Positions 1 through 8,244 of a DNA stretch of 64,000 nt are shown in pieces (position 1 is the stretch's first letter; each line of letters begins with the position of its first letter). The stretch lies in contig JAGBQJ010000030.1 of NCBI GenBank assembly GCA_017632935.1, forward strand, positions 1-64,000, read 5' to 3'. The notes below the pieces were generated by a model. That model was not told the DNA's origin. It ran no database searches and worked only from the letters and a program-made list of their open reading frames with translations. This DNA comes from Bacteroidales bacterium. GTDB lineage: Bacteria; Bacteroidota; Bacteroidia; Bacteroidales; F082. The translations under genes and the position numbers were made by a program.

Positions 1-66
1 GTGTAATTTGTCTCAGCAGAAAAGTTCTCGAAAGGAGCGAGGCGCTGGACGAAAAAATCAAAAGAA
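1..66 (+). other. rplT upstream leader; possible end of the preceding gene
   Basis: No gene can be read with confidence here. Positions 4-6 are a TAA that could be the stop codon of rpmI (L35), which normally precedes rplT, but only one codon before it is in the window. The rest is an A/G-rich leader without a convincing Shine-Dalgarno site close to the rplT start. Confidence 0.3.
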
Positions 67-411
67 ATGACAAGATCAGTCAATGCAGTGGCTTCAAGAG
101 CCAGAAGAAAGAAAATCCTGAAGAAGACCAAAGGTCAGTTCAGCACGAGAAAGAACGTGTGGACTGTGGCGAAGAACTCTTACGAAAAGGGTCAGACCTA
201 CGCTTACCGCGACAGAAGAAACAAGAAGCGCGAGTTCCGCAGCCTGTGGATCGTCCGTATCAACGCCGCCGTGCGCGAGTATGGCATGAACTACAGCCAA
301 TTCATGGACAAGCTCACCAAGTCGGGTATCGAAATCAACCGCAAGGTCCTTGCCGACCTCGCTTTGAACAACCCCGAGGCTTTCAAGGCCATCGTCGACC
401 AGGTGAAGTAA
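67..411 (+). CDS. rplT: 50S ribosomal protein L20
   Basis: The 114-residue product is a full-length L20, the ribosomal protein that binds 23S rRNA early in large-subunit assembly. The basic N-terminus ([19 protein letters not shown]) and the C-terminal globular part with [21 protein letters not shown] are diagnostic, and the length matches the family. The start is the first ATG and gives the expected N-terminus. The gene normally follows infC and rpmI; those would lie just outside the window to the left. It is the last gene of its unit, because a strong hairpin terminator follows within about 30 bases. Identification is certain from the sequence; membership of an infC-rpmI-rplT operon is inferred from known gene order. 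Confidence 0.98.
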   Translation: MTRSVNAVASRARRKKILKKTKGQFSTRKNVWTVAKNSYEKGQTYAYRDRRNKKREFRSLWIVRINAAVREYGMNYSQFMDKLTKSGIEINRKVLADLALNNPEAFKAIVDQVK

Positions 412-437
412 ATCGCACTATTGTTCCATCAATAAAG

Positions 438-471
438 AAGCGTCCCCACCTTCTGGTTGGGACGCTTTCTT
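438..471 (+). terminator. Rho-independent terminator after rplT
   Basis: A 13-position stem with one C-T mismatch pairs 438-450 with 455-467 around a TTCT loop and is followed by TCTTT. It lies between convergent genes, so it may also stop transcription of the minus-strand lipoprotein gene. Confidence 0.85.
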
Positions 472-492
472 TGTCTATATCAGGCACTGAAT

Positions 493-1527
493 TTATTCGT
501 AATACTCGTATTCGCAATAGCAGGGGACAGCACGACCGTTGCCATAGTCAATGCCTTGTTCTAGGGGATTGCCGTAATGGTCGGTTTCTTGCACGATGAA
601 TTTCATCGTATATCTGTCCGCACTCTTGTTCCGAATGCCGACAAGCGTTCCGTGATCGTCACATTCCAGGCCAAAAGAATAGAATGTGGAGAAGTTCTTG
701 AAATAGCCTTCCATCAGCCTTCCATAGTCGTCGTAATAGTATGAGATCAGATTTCGGCGGGTATTCTCCGAAACCAGCTGCTGGGACGCATTATAGGAAA
801 GCTCTGTCTTCCAGCCGTTTCGCACCAATAAGGAATAGTACACGCCTTCGCCGATTTCGCCAACCTCATATTCGTAGGTTTTCCCGTAGATGTCTTTGTA
901 ACCCGTCACCACGCCGTTCTCATTGAAATAATACTCAAAACCCTTGGCGTTTTTCGATGTTGAAGCACTAAACCTTTTGATGGGGCCATTGATGAGATAC
1001 ATCCCGTCGACCATCGTCACCTTGGGCAAGCGTGCATCAAAACGAAGGGCAGTCGAATCCTCGTGGGTGATGGCTTTACGGAAAAGCAAACCATCGGGCA
1101 GGGTGCTGTTGTCTGATGTGGAAAGCAGTTTTAAGGCGTCCTCGTCATAGCGCAGCATGACATTCAGAGAACGTTTTGGCTGTGTCGTTGTGCTCGTCTT
1201 TTTCCCTTCGTATATAACGAAATCAAAAAGGATAGTGTCGTTGTTGATGACGGGCTCGCACTTTTCCGTCACCTCAGAGAAAAGCAGGTTGTCTTTATAA
1301 TAATGGTAAAAAGCCATCTGGGCCTGATAGGTGCTGTCGGTGAGCTGTTTCACATCAAGGTTGATGTCCGTGTGAGGCATGTCTTCATCAGGAGAGACAT
1401 ACACTGCTTGATACTGGCCATGGACAGGGACAGGAGGCTCCGGCTCCACTTCCACTTTCTGGTCACAAGAGGTTAAACCCATTGTGATTAAGGCCAAAAC
1501 TAATGGCCATGCATACTTTTTCTTCAT
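493..1527 (-). CDS. Exported lipoprotein of unknown function with YD-like repeats
   Basis: The product of 344 residues begins MKKKYAWPLVLALITMGLTSC, a signal peptide with a lipobox (GLTSC), so the mature protein is expected to be lipid-anchored through Cys21. An upstream ATG at 1566 would add 13 residues, but a promoter -7 element overlaps that codon, so the start at 1527 is preferred. A Pro/Glu-rich linker follows the cysteine. The C-terminal half contains spaced Tyr/Gly/Asp segments (YYFNENGVVTGYKDIYGK, YYYDDYGRLMEGYF, ETDHYGNPLEQ) resembling single YD/RHS-type beta repeats. I do not recognise a named family. It has its own promoter and terminates towards the rplT terminator. The function is unknown; a surface or periplasmic beta-rich lipoprotein is the most that can be said. 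Confidence 0.85.
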   Translation of the reverse strand: MKKKYAWPLVLALITMGLTSCDQKVEVEPEPPVPVHGQYQAVYVSPDEDMPHTDINLDVKQLTDSTYQAQMAFYHYYKDNLLFSEVTEKCEPVINNDTILFDFVIYEGKKTSTTTQPKRSLNVMLRYDEDALKLLSTSDNSTLPDGLLFRKAITHEDSTALRFDARLPKVTMVDGMYLINGPIKRFSASTSKNAKGFEYYFNENGVVTGYKDIYGKTYEYEVGEIGEGVYYSLLVRNGWKTELSYNASQQLVSENTRRNLISYYYDDYGRLMEGYFKNFSTFYSFGLECDDHGTLVGIRNKSADRYTMKFIVQETDHYGNPLEQGIDYGNGRAVPCYCEYEYYE

Positions 1528-1562
1528 TTTTACCTGAAATAGGGCAGACTTGTTTTTTCGGA

Positions 1563-1571
1563 GCAAAAATA
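1563..1571 (-). promoter_or_regulatory. Bacteroidota-type promoter -7 element for the lipoprotein gene
   Basis: The minus strand reads TATTTTTGC, matching the phylum consensus TAnnTTTG. Transcription would begin about 30 bases before the ATG at 1527, which argues against the longer reading from 1566. Confidence 0.65.
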
Positions 1572-1576
1572 GAGAT

Positions 1577-1599
1577 AAAAAAGAAACGACCTCCGTTTC
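1577..1599 (-). terminator. Terminator after the feo operon
   Basis: On the minus strand GAAACG and CGTTTC pair around a five-base loop (GAGGT) and are followed at once by six T. It sits about 40 bases after the last feo gene and just before the promoter of the next gene, which sets the end of the feo transcript. Confidence 0.75.
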
Positions 1600-1641
1600 A
1601 TGAGGGATTATTTTCGGGGAAAAAGTAAAATTGTTGTTTTC

Positions 1642-1812
1642 TCACCGCTTGAACGGACAATCCACTGTGCAGCCGGCGCATTTGTTACAGTTTGCTGGCT
1701 TTTTGATGTTGCTTTCACAGGAGCATTTGCCTTTGCCCATCCGCAAGATACGGATGGCGACGATGGCCATTGCAAGGACAATCAGCAATATGATGATGGA
1801 AGCGAGATTCAT
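1642..1812 (-). CDS. FeoB-associated Cys-rich membrane protein
   Basis: This 56-residue ORF is easily missed because of its size. It starts MNLASIIILLIVLAMAIVAI, a single membrane segment, followed by a basic stretch and a cysteine-rich tail with six Cys (GKCSCES, NCNKCAGCTVDCPFKR). This layout matches the family of small FeoB-associated Cys-rich membrane proteins. Its ATG overlaps the FeoB stop in an ATGA junction, so the two are translationally coupled. The cysteines could bind iron or another metal delivered to FeoB; that role is inferred from family and context and is not shown by the sequence. A hairpin terminator follows. Confidence 0.9.
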   Translation of the reverse strand: MNLASIIILLIVLAMAIVAIRILRMGKGKCSCESNIKKPANCNKCAGCTVDCPFKR

Positions 1813-4172
1813 GCGATGATGGCGTTAGCGATGAGATAGGCAATCCAGGCACAGACCCAAGCGATGACGCACTGGAAGGCGATGATGAACAGCATCCACT
1901 TGGTGCCCAACTCGCGGCGGATGGCAGCCACAGCGGCCACGCAAGGTGTGTAGAGCAGGCAGAAGACCAGCATCGAGACGGCCGACGCAGTGTTGAAGAG
2001 GGCTTTGTAGTCGAGGACGCTCAAGATGCCAACGACGCTCTCCTTGGCCATGAAACCGCTCACCAAAGCCGTGACCACCTGCCAATTGCCTAATCCGAGA
2101 GGGCTGAACACTGGGGCAATCCAGCTTGCCACACTGGCCAGCATGCTGCCTTCGCCGTTTTCCTCCACCATGTTGAAGTGGAAATCGAAGGTCTTTAGCA
2201 GCCAAATGACCAAAGTGGCCAAAAAAATGACCGTGAAGGCGCGTTGCAGGAAGTCCTTGGTCTTGTCCCACAACAGGTGCGCCACGTTTTTGAGACCAGG
2301 CAGACGGTAGTTAGGCAACTCCATCACGAAGGGTGCCACGTCGCCTTTGTTGCCGAACCATTTGGTGAACAAAGCAGTAACGATGCCGACGACGATACCC
2401 AAGAGGTAGATACAGATGAGCACTACGCCGCCGTGGCCAGGGAAGAACTTGTCGGCGAAGAAAGCGTAAATCGGGATCTTGGCCGAACAACTCATGAAGG
2501 GCGTCAGCAGGACGGTGCGCCAACGGTCGTGGGTGGAGTGCAGGGTGCGTGTCGACATGACGGCAGGCACGGTGCAGCCGAAACCGATGAGCATGGGCAC
2601 GATGCTATGACCTGTTAGACCGAGCTTTCTCAAGAAGCTGTCACTGACGAAGGCCACACGCGCCATGTAGCCGCTGTCTTCCAAGATGCTGAGGAAGAAA
2701 AACAACAGAATGATGATGGGGACAAAGCTGATGACGGTGCCGACACCTTCGAAGATGCCTTTCAGCACCAAGGACTGCACTGCCTCGTTGACATTCCAGT
2801 TGATCATCGCGCTTTCACTGATGGCTTTGAGCCAGTCGATGCCTTGTTCAAGCAGATCTTGCAGCGGGCCACCAAGGCCGTCAATGCTGACCCAGATGAT
2901 GCCCATCATGACAAGGATGAAAATCGGGATGGCCGTCCACTTGCCCGTCAAAACCTTGTCTATGCGGCGGCTGCGTTGGTATTCCTTGCTTTCCTTGGGC
3001 TTTACCACGGTCTTTTCGCATAGACGTTTGATGAAAGTGAAGCGCATCTCCGCCATGGCAGCGGCGCGGTCGAGGCCGCGTTCTTCCTCCATTTGAAGGA
3101 TGAGGTGTTCCAAGGTCTCTTTCTCGTTTTGCGAGAGCTGCAGGGCTTCCATGACGATGTTGTCGCCTTCGATGAGCTTGGATGCGGCGAAACGAACGGG
3201 GATATCAGCGCGTTGCGCGTGGTCCTCGATGAGGTGCATGATGCTGTGGAGGCAGCGGTGCACGGCGCCGCCATGGTCGTCCTTGTCGCAGAAGTCCTGA
3301 CGCACAGGGGCTTCCTGGTATTTGGCGATGTGGATGGCGTGGTCGACGAGCTCGTTGATGCCTTCGTTCTTCGCGGCGGAGATGGGCACCACGGGCAGAC
3401 CGAGAATCTGCTCCATCTCGTTCACGAGGATGCTGCCGCCGTTGTTGCGCACCTCGTCCATCATGTTGAGCGCCAAGACCATAGGCGTGCCCAATTCCAT
3501 GAGTTGCATGGTGAGGTAGAGGTTGCGCTCGATGTTGTTGGCGTCCACGATGTTGATGATGCCTTTGGGCTTCTCCTTCATGATGAACTCGCGCGAGACG
3601 ATCTCCTCGTTGGTGTAAGGCGACAGCGAATAGATGCCAGGCAAGTCGGTGACGGAAGTGTCGGGATGTCCTTTGATGGTGCCGTCCTTGCGGTCGACGG
3701 TGACGCCAGGGAAGTTGCCCACGTGCTGGTTGGCGCCCGTCAGCTGGTTGAAGAGCGTGGTCTTGCCGCAGTTTTGTTGTCCTGCAAGGGCAAAGGTCAG
3801 CTTGGTACCTTTGGGCAAGGACTTTTCGTGCTTTTTATCGTGGTAGATGCCTTCCTCGCCCAAGCCCGGGTGGGCGTTGTGGTCGGGGAGGGAGGTGATA
3901 TAGAGACGGTCAAGGTTGCTGTCTTTTTCTTCGGTTGGGGTGCCGTCGCAGGGCTCCACTTCGATGAGCGCGGCATCGGCTTTTCGTAACGTCAAGGCGT
4001 AGCCGTGTACCATGATTTCCATGGGGTCGCCGAGGGGCGCGTATTTCACCAGTTTGACGACAGCGTCTGGGATGAGACCCATGTCCAGAAAATGCTGTCG
4101 GCGCGAGCCTTCACCGCCCACGGCCTGGATGCGCGCGGAATGTCCTATTTCGAGTTGATCTAAGGTAATCAT
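1809..4172 (-). CDS. feoB: Ferrous iron transporter, FeoA-FeoB fusion
   Basis: This 787-residue protein imports Fe2+ across the inner membrane. Residues 1 to about 75 form a FeoA (SH3-like) domain, and a linker of about 45 residues leads into FeoB. The G-protein domain shows G1 GQQNCGKT (131-138), the switch II motif DLPG (176-179), NMMD (236-239) and a G5-like SAAKNEG near 265. The C-terminal half holds two Gate-type membrane blocks, including GFGCTVPAVMSTRTL and the later LLYTPCVAAVAAIRREL, each with the conserved Cys-Thr/Pro signature. FeoA and FeoB are separate proteins in many bacteria; this fusion is a known Bacteroidota arrangement. The gene overlaps the small Cys-rich partner gene downstream. 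Its own promoter lies about 20 bases upstream. No Fur-like operator was recognised by eye. Confidence 0.97.
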   Translation of the reverse strand: MITLDQLEIGHSARIQAVGGEGSRRQHFLDMGLIPDAVVKLVKYAPLGDPMEIMVHGYALTLRKADAALIEVEPCDGTPTEEKDSNLDRLYITSLPDHNAHPGLGEEGIYHDKKHEKSLPKGTKLTFALAGQQNCGKTTLFNQLTGANQHVGNFPGVTVDRKDGTIKGHPDTSVTDLPGIYSLSPYTNEEIVSREFIMKEKPKGIINIVDANNIERNLYLTMQLMELGTPMVLALNMMDEVRNNGGSILVNEMEQILGLPVVPISAAKNEGINELVDHAIHIAKYQEAPVRQDFCDKDDHGGAVHRCLHSIMHLIEDHAQRADIPVRFAASKLIEGDNIVMEALQLSQNEKETLEHLILQMEEERGLDRAAAMAEMRFTFIKRLCEKTVVKPKESKEYQRSRRIDKVLTGKWTAIPIFILVMMGIIWVSIDGLGGPLQDLLEQGIDWLKAISESAMINWNVNEAVQSLVLKGIFEGVGTVISFVPIIILLFFFLSILEDSGYMARVAFVSDSFLRKLGLTGHSIVPMLIGFGCTVPAVMSTRTLHSTHDRWRTVLLTPFMSCSAKIPIYAFFADKFFPGHGGVVLICIYLLGIVVGIVTALFTKWFGNKGDVAPFVMELPNYRLPGLKNVAHLLWDKTKDFLQRAFTVIFLATLVIWLLKTFDFHFNMVEENGEGSMLASVASWIAPVFSPLGLGNWQVVTALVSGFMAKESVVGILSVLDYKALFNTASAVSMLVFCLLYTPCVAAVAAIRRELGTKWMLFIIAFQCVIAWVCAWIAYLIANAIIA

Positions 4173-4193
4173 CGGGTGCTAATGTTTGATGCT

Positions 4194-4202
4194 GCAAAAA
4201 TA
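4194..4202 (-). promoter_or_regulatory. Promoter -7 element of the feo operon
   Basis: The minus strand reads TATTTTTGC. It lies 21 bases before the FeoAB start codon, giving a very short leader. Confidence 0.65.
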
Positions 4203-4280
4203 CGAAGACATTCCGTACACTATTATCCTTATTAATGATGCTTTTTTGGAAAAATGCTCATTATTTATAGGGAAATGCAT

Positions 4281-5798
4281 TCATCGCTTCCCAATCTTTT
4301 GGGCCTCGCCATGGGTGTAATACCGTAGGGTCACGTCCGGCTTTTTTCTATCTTCCATCCTGACCTCGCAAGTGAACGACACTTCGGAAACGCCTTCGCT
4401 CAAAACCGCGTCGCCTTGTGGGGCCACGTTCGCGACCTTGTTGTAGTCGAAGTCGGTGATGCAAGCGCTGCCTTCGAAGTCGTAGATGAGGTATTGCCCT
4501 GCCCTGATGGAGCAAGGGAAATACAGCGTTCCGCTGGGGGTTTGGATAACCGGATTGTTGATGCTGCCTTTGCCTTCAACGGTGATGCAGAGCGCGAAAC
4601 GGCTTGCGTATGGGCTGTTCCATTCCCAATGGTCGTCGCTAAGATTGCAGAAATAACGGCGTGAGTTGTGCTGGGGATATAGCAGGAAGGTGGAGTCCTC
4701 GGTTTTCTTGATGTGCCAGTCGCTGTAGGGGTCTTTAAGCGCTTCCTTCATCTTGTCGCTGAAGGCATGTGACAGGCGAAGTGACTCCCAGGTGCGGATG
4801 GTATTCAGCATGATATGGGAAAGGCCATGCTTGTGCATAGTTTCCGCGCTGAAGTCGAGGCCGAAACCCGCGTCGAAGGCGGCGGCTTTGGAGAGGAACC
4901 ATTCCAACTCTTCCATCGTGGTGGCTTTACGGTTTTTGTCGGACAAGTGGATCTTGAAGTTGCCTATCATCCACGGTATCTGGGTCTTGCGGTAAAACTC
5001 CTGCTTCTCGCTCAGCGTTTCCACCATTTTGGTGCGCATCGACTCGTTCCAGAACTGGCTCTCGTTGACACGGCTCAGGTAGGGCCATGAGGCCGGAGTG
5101 ACTAGGTCGGCTTGCAAAAGCTTGTCGGGATTGTATTTGTGCATCGTGTCAAGGAAATGGCCGATGGCCATATCGCCTTGCTTGTTGTAGGCATAACTCT
5201 TCAAATCGTTGAAAATCAGAATGTCATAATCGGTTTTGGCCAGTTTCTTGGCTTCGGATTGTGCCATCTGGTCTTGTGTCTCCAAGTCGGGGAGGAGGGT
5301 GCGTTCGGGTGTGTCCCAAAGCTTGTAGACGACGGCGTTTTTGCCATGAGCGACTCTTCTGGTGCCGAAGGCGCCGCGGACGCAATGGTAGAACAAATGG
5401 ATTTCGCCCACCTTTTCCACGCTGCGGTAGGTGACGAGTTCATCGTCGATTTGCAGCACGTTGATGGTGGCGGGGATGTCGAAGAGTTCGGAGTGGTGGA
5501 CGGCAAACTCGGTTTGCTTGTCGTCGATGGGCAGCTGCAGCTGCAAAAGGCCTTGTTTCAGTAGGTGTTTCGAGGGCTTGGGGCCGACGAGTTTGCTGCT
5601 GGTAGGGATGCGGTTGGCCAGCACGGTGATACCCAAATCCAGACCGGCTTGACGGGCTTTTTCTCTCAGATAGGCTTCGTGTTTCGCGTTGCCGTCAGCA
5701 AGCAGATAGGACTTCGTGCTCCTTGGGACGAGCGGCTCTTGCGCGAATGAAATCGTCGCGCTCAACAACAGGCATACGATGGTTAATATCCTCTTCAT
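4281..5798 (-). CDS. Exported protein of unknown function
   Basis: The 505-residue product opens with MKRILTIVCLLLSATISFAQ, a signal peptide cleaved before Gln. No lipobox, membrane segment or sorting domain follows, so a soluble periplasmic or secreted protein is expected. The first third includes a beta-rich segment (INVLQIDDELVTYRSVEKVG). The middle has alternating strand-like and helix-like pieces (DYDILIFNDLKSYAY, IPWMIGNFKIHLSD, FDAGFGLDFSAETMHKHGL) that look like a TIM barrel, and the end looks beta-rich. Such an arrangement would fit a carbohydrate-active enzyme, but I cannot assign a family or catalytic residues. Its ATG overlaps the dgt stop codon by one base (TGATG), so it is co-transcribed and probably coupled with dgt, although no functional link is evident. 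Confidence 0.85.
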   Translation of the reverse strand: MKRILTIVCLLLSATISFAQEPLVPRSTKSYLLADGNAKHEAYLREKARQAGLDLGITVLANRIPTSSKLVGPKPSKHLLKQGLLQLQLPIDDKQTEFAVHHSELFDIPATINVLQIDDELVTYRSVEKVGEIHLFYHCVRGAFGTRRVAHGKNAVVYKLWDTPERTLLPDLETQDQMAQSEAKKLAKTDYDILIFNDLKSYAYNKQGDMAIGHFLDTMHKYNPDKLLQADLVTPASWPYLSRVNESQFWNESMRTKMVETLSEKQEFYRKTQIPWMIGNFKIHLSDKNRKATTMEELEWFLSKAAAFDAGFGLDFSAETMHKHGLSHIMLNTIRTWESLRLSHAFSDKMKEALKDPYSDWHIKKTEDSTFLLYPQHNSRRYFCNLSDDHWEWNSPYASRFALCITVEGKGSINNPVIQTPSGTLYFPCSIRAGQYLIYDFEGSACITDFDYNKVANVAPQGDAVLSEGVSEVSFTCEVRMEDRKKPDVTLRYYTHGEAQKIGKR

Positions 5799-7117
5799 CA
5801 GTCGATTCCTCTCAAGTCTTTATACAGTTGCACGGCGTAAAGGTCGGTCATGTTGGAGACGAAGTCAATGACAGACTGAAGTTTGGGATAGACCTCGTCA
5901 GTCTCCACCTTGAACTGCTCGGGGATGAGCGAGAGCAGCTTCTTATTATAAGGTGTGTCGGGATTCAAGACGGCATCAGTGAAGTCTTCCATCAGCGTGC
6001 CGACTACGTTGAAGCCCGTCAGCTCGATCTTCACCACGGAAGGATGACGGTAGATATGCTTCACCGAGGCGTCGCGGCAGACTTCCAAGGCGTTTTTCTC
6101 AAACTCCGGCAGGTGTGAGATCAGGCTTTTCTCGAAGCGGCCTTCCATGATGGCCTCGTAATGCTTCACGAAGATGTCGCTGGCGCAGTTGACGAGCTTA
6201 TTGATCAAGGTGGCGCGCAGGAAGGCCATGCGCTCGTTCGTGTCAGTCACGTCGCGGTAGACCTTTTCTTTGTAGTCGAACACTTCCTTGTCCTTGGGCA
6301 ATTCGGGGTTGAAGAAGGACAGGAAACAACGCTCGATGTCCTCGGTGCTGACGATGCCGCGCTTGTGGGCGTCTTCCATGTCGAGGACGAGGTAACAGAT
6401 GTCGTCGGCAGCCTCCATCATGTAGGAAAGCGGGTGACGGGCGTACACCAAATGCTCGTCGTCCAAGCGTGGGATGCCACATTCTTCTACGACCTCCTGA
6501 AACGCCTCAATTTCAGAATAGAAGACGTTGTATTTCTTGCGGTTGCCTTTGTCGTAGGAAGGGTAGGGGTATTTCAACAAAGTGGCCAAGGTGGCCGAGG
6601 TCAGGGAGAAGCCGCCAGCGCGTCGGCCAGTGAACTGGTGCGTCAGCTGGCGGAAGGCGTTGGCGTTGCCCTCGAAGGCGATGAGGTCGCTCCATTGCTC
6701 TGGTAGCACGCTGTCTTTCAAGTTTTTGCCTTTTCCGTCTTTGAAGAAACTGCTGATAGTGTCCTCGCCTGAGTGACCAAAGGGCGGGTTGCCGAGGTCG
6801 TGGGCCAGACAGGCCGAGGCCACGATGGTCTCGATGTCGGACTGGCGTTCTTTCAGTTCGGGGTGCTTTTTGGCCAGCTTTTCCACGGTGCGGCAGGCGA
6901 TGGAGCGTCCCACGCTGGCCACTTCCAGGCTATGGGTTAGGCGGTTGTGCACCATCTGTGCGCCAGGCAGCGGAAACACTTGGGTCTTGTTTTCCAGGCG
7001 GCGGAAGGGACTGCTGAAGATGATGCGGTCGTAGTCGCGCTGGAAGGAGCTGCGGATGTCGGGGCTCTTGTGCGGCTGCGCGTAGCGTTTGTTGGAAAGT
7101 AGGTTTTCCCAGTTCAT
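5798..7117 (-). CDS. dgt: Deoxyguanosinetriphosphate triphosphohydrolase (dGTPase)
   Basis: Dgt hydrolyses dGTP to deoxyguanosine and triphosphate and adjusts the cytoplasmic dNTP pool. The 439-residue sequence shows the HD-superfamily metal site: His62 in NRLTHSLEV, His106-Asp107 in CLAHDLGNPPFGHSGE, and a later Asp in EAADDICYLVLDMEDAHK. The N-terminal FQRDYDRIIFSSPFRRLENKTQVFPL is typical of bacterial dGTPases. The length suits the family. The gene is first in a two-gene operon with an exported protein gene, and its promoter lies just upstream, divergent from a permease gene. Assignment to the dGTPase family is secure. Strict substrate preference cannot be judged from sequence, since some relatives also accept other dNTPs. 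Confidence 0.95.
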   Translation of the reverse strand: MNWENLLSNKRYAQPHKSPDIRSSFQRDYDRIIFSSPFRRLENKTQVFPLPGAQMVHNRLTHSLEVASVGRSIACRTVEKLAKKHPELKERQSDIETIVASACLAHDLGNPPFGHSGEDTISSFFKDGKGKNLKDSVLPEQWSDLIAFEGNANAFRQLTHQFTGRRAGGFSLTSATLATLLKYPYPSYDKGNRKKYNVFYSEIEAFQEVVEECGIPRLDDEHLVYARHPLSYMMEAADDICYLVLDMEDAHKRGIVSTEDIERCFLSFFNPELPKDKEVFDYKEKVYRDVTDTNERMAFLRATLINKLVNCASDIFVKHYEAIMEGRFEKSLISHLPEFEKNALEVCRDASVKHIYRHPSVVKIELTGFNVVGTLMEDFTDAVLNPDTPYNKKLLSLIPEQFKVETDEVYPKLQSVIDFVSNMTDLYAVQLYKDLRGID

Positions 7118-7139
7118 CAGTATGATTCGTTAAATTAGT

Positions 7140-7148
7140 GCAAAAATA
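7140..7148 (-). promoter_or_regulatory. Promoter -7 element of dgt
   Basis: The minus strand reads TATTTTTGC, 22 bases before the dgt start. It faces away from the permease promoter across an A/T-rich tandem repeat. Confidence 0.65.
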
Positions 7149-7166
7149 GGAAGAATTTGGGGATTT

Positions 7167-7209
7167 AAAATCCAAAATTCAAAATTCAAAATTTAAAATT
7201 CAAAAATTC
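7167..7209. repeat. Heptamer tandem repeat between divergent promoters
   Basis: Six imperfect head-to-tail copies of AAAATTC (variants AAAATCC, AAAATTT and a final octamer) fill the space between the dgt and permease promoters. The last copy ends two bases before the permease -7 element, so the array occupies the -33 region of the permease promoter. Confidence 0.85.
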
Positions 7210-7211
7210 CC

Positions 7212-7220
7212 TATTTTTGC
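7212..7220 (+). promoter_or_regulatory. Promoter -7 element of the permease gene
   Basis: TATTTTTGC lies 24 bases before the start codon. Its upstream half is made of the heptamer array, so a change in copy number could alter promoter spacing. Confidence 0.6.
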
Positions 7221-7244
7221 CGCCGATTTGAAAGCCATCACACT

Positions 7245-8156
7245 ATGTGGGTAGTCTTGTCTTTGGTTTCGGCCGTCCTTTTGGGCTTCTACGACATCTT
7301 CAAGAAACAGACCGTCGTCGGCAACGCCATCATTCCTGTTTTGTTCTACAGCACGATGATCAGTGGGCTCTTGTTTTTGCCCTTGGTCTTGCTGTCGCAT
7401 TACAAGCCTTTCGTCTTTGAGGGCGACTTCATGCAGAAGCTCTACATCGAGCCGCTCGATTGGCAGCAGCACCTGTTCATCATGGGCAAGACCGCGCTCA
7501 TCCTCGCCTCGTGGATGTTCAGCTATTCGGCCATGAAGCACCTGCCCATCACCGTGGTGGGACCCGTCAATCAGCTGCGGCCGGCCATCACGGTCATCCT
7601 GATGTTTTGTGTCTTCCGTGAGAGCCTGACGTGGCTGCAAGGGACGGGCGTGGTGTTGGCCATCATATCCTTCTATTTTATGAATCGTTCGGGCAAACTG
7701 GAAGGGATCAACTTCAAGTCGAACAAATGGGTCTATATGTTGCTCGGATCGGCGGTTTTAGTGGCTTTGAGTGGGATGTACGACAAGTTCCTCCTCAACT
7801 ATATCGACAAGCCCATGTCGCCGACCACCATACAGGCCTGGTACACCATTTACGACTTCCTGATGATGGCGGTACTGTTCTTACTAATTTGGTTCCCGAA
7901 ACGGAAAAAATTGCAGTTTGAATGGCGATGGGGCATTGTGGCCATGGCCGTTTTTGTCACCGTGGCCGATGTTATCTATCTCACTGGTTTGAAGCAAGAT
8001 GCGGCCAAGGTGGTGCTCATTCCGCTCATCCTTTATGGCGTGCGTCTCATCGTGTCGTTCGTCTACGGCATTTTCGGCTTCAAGGAGCAGAACATCCGCA
8101 GCAAAATTATCCCGCTTTTGATGGTTTTGGCGGCGCTGGTTTGTTTATGCATTTAA
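7245..8156 (+). CDS. EamA/DMT-superfamily permease
   Basis: The 303-residue product is almost wholly hydrophobic, with about ten membrane segments in two halves, as in the EamA/drug-metabolite transporter superfamily. The first half contains SAVLLGFYDIFKKQTV and ITVVGPVNQLRPAITVILMF, and the second half repeats the plan (AVFVTVADVIYLTGL, AAKVVLIPLILYGVRLIVSF). A conserved Pro/Asn-rich helix end and a short charged loop (KRKKLQFEWR) separate membrane blocks. Members export or import metabolites, amino acids, nucleotide sugars or drugs; the substrate cannot be predicted here. It has its own promoter. Its last codons and stop lie inside one copy of a direct repeat that recurs after the neighbouring toxin-antitoxin pair. 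Confidence 0.9.
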   Translation: MWVVLSLVSAVLLGFYDIFKKQTVVGNAIIPVLFYSTMISGLLFLPLVLLSHYKPFVFEGDFMQKLYIEPLDWQQHLFIMGKTALILASWMFSYSAMKHLPITVVGPVNQLRPAITVILMFCVFRESLTWLQGTGVVLAIISFYFMNRSGKLEGINFKSNKWVYMLLGSAVLVALSGMYDKFLLNYIDKPMSPTTIQAWYTIYDFLMMAVLFLLIWFPKRKKLQFEWRWGIVAMAVFVTVADVIYLTGLKQDAAKVVLIPLILYGVRLIVSFVYGIFGFKEQNIRSKIIPLLMVLAALVCLCI

Positions 8157-8182
8157 TCGACGCTGTAGAGACGCAAAAATTT
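8147..8182 (+). repeat. Direct repeat, left copy, flanking the PIN toxin-antitoxin pair
   Basis: This 36-base copy contains the last codons and stop of the permease gene. Against the right copy (8928-8959) it has a 4-base insertion and three mismatches, with 29 of 32 aligned bases identical. Its GTAGAGACGC core resembles half of the 28 bp palindrome seen elsewhere in the window. Confidence 0.8.
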
Positions 8183-8218
8183 GTGTGTGGGACTATTGCG
8201 GTGTGACGGAAAAAGTAC

Positions 8219-8227
8219 TATTTTTGC
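8219..8227 (+). promoter_or_regulatory. Promoter -7 element of the toxin-antitoxin pair
   Basis: TATTTTTGC lies 17 bases before the first ATG of the pair, giving a leader of only about ten bases. Confidence 0.6.
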
Positions 8228-8244
8228 AGCGAAAATGAAAAGCC

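Noticed and set aside
1600-1839. 79-residue plus-strand open frame
   Set aside because: It is antisense to the FeoB-associated Cys-rich gene, which has clear family features and coupling to feoB.
4203-4280. Terminator after the exported-protein gene on the minus strand
   Set aside because: The only candidate hairpin is A/T-rich with mismatches and lacks a clear T-run, so it is not called.
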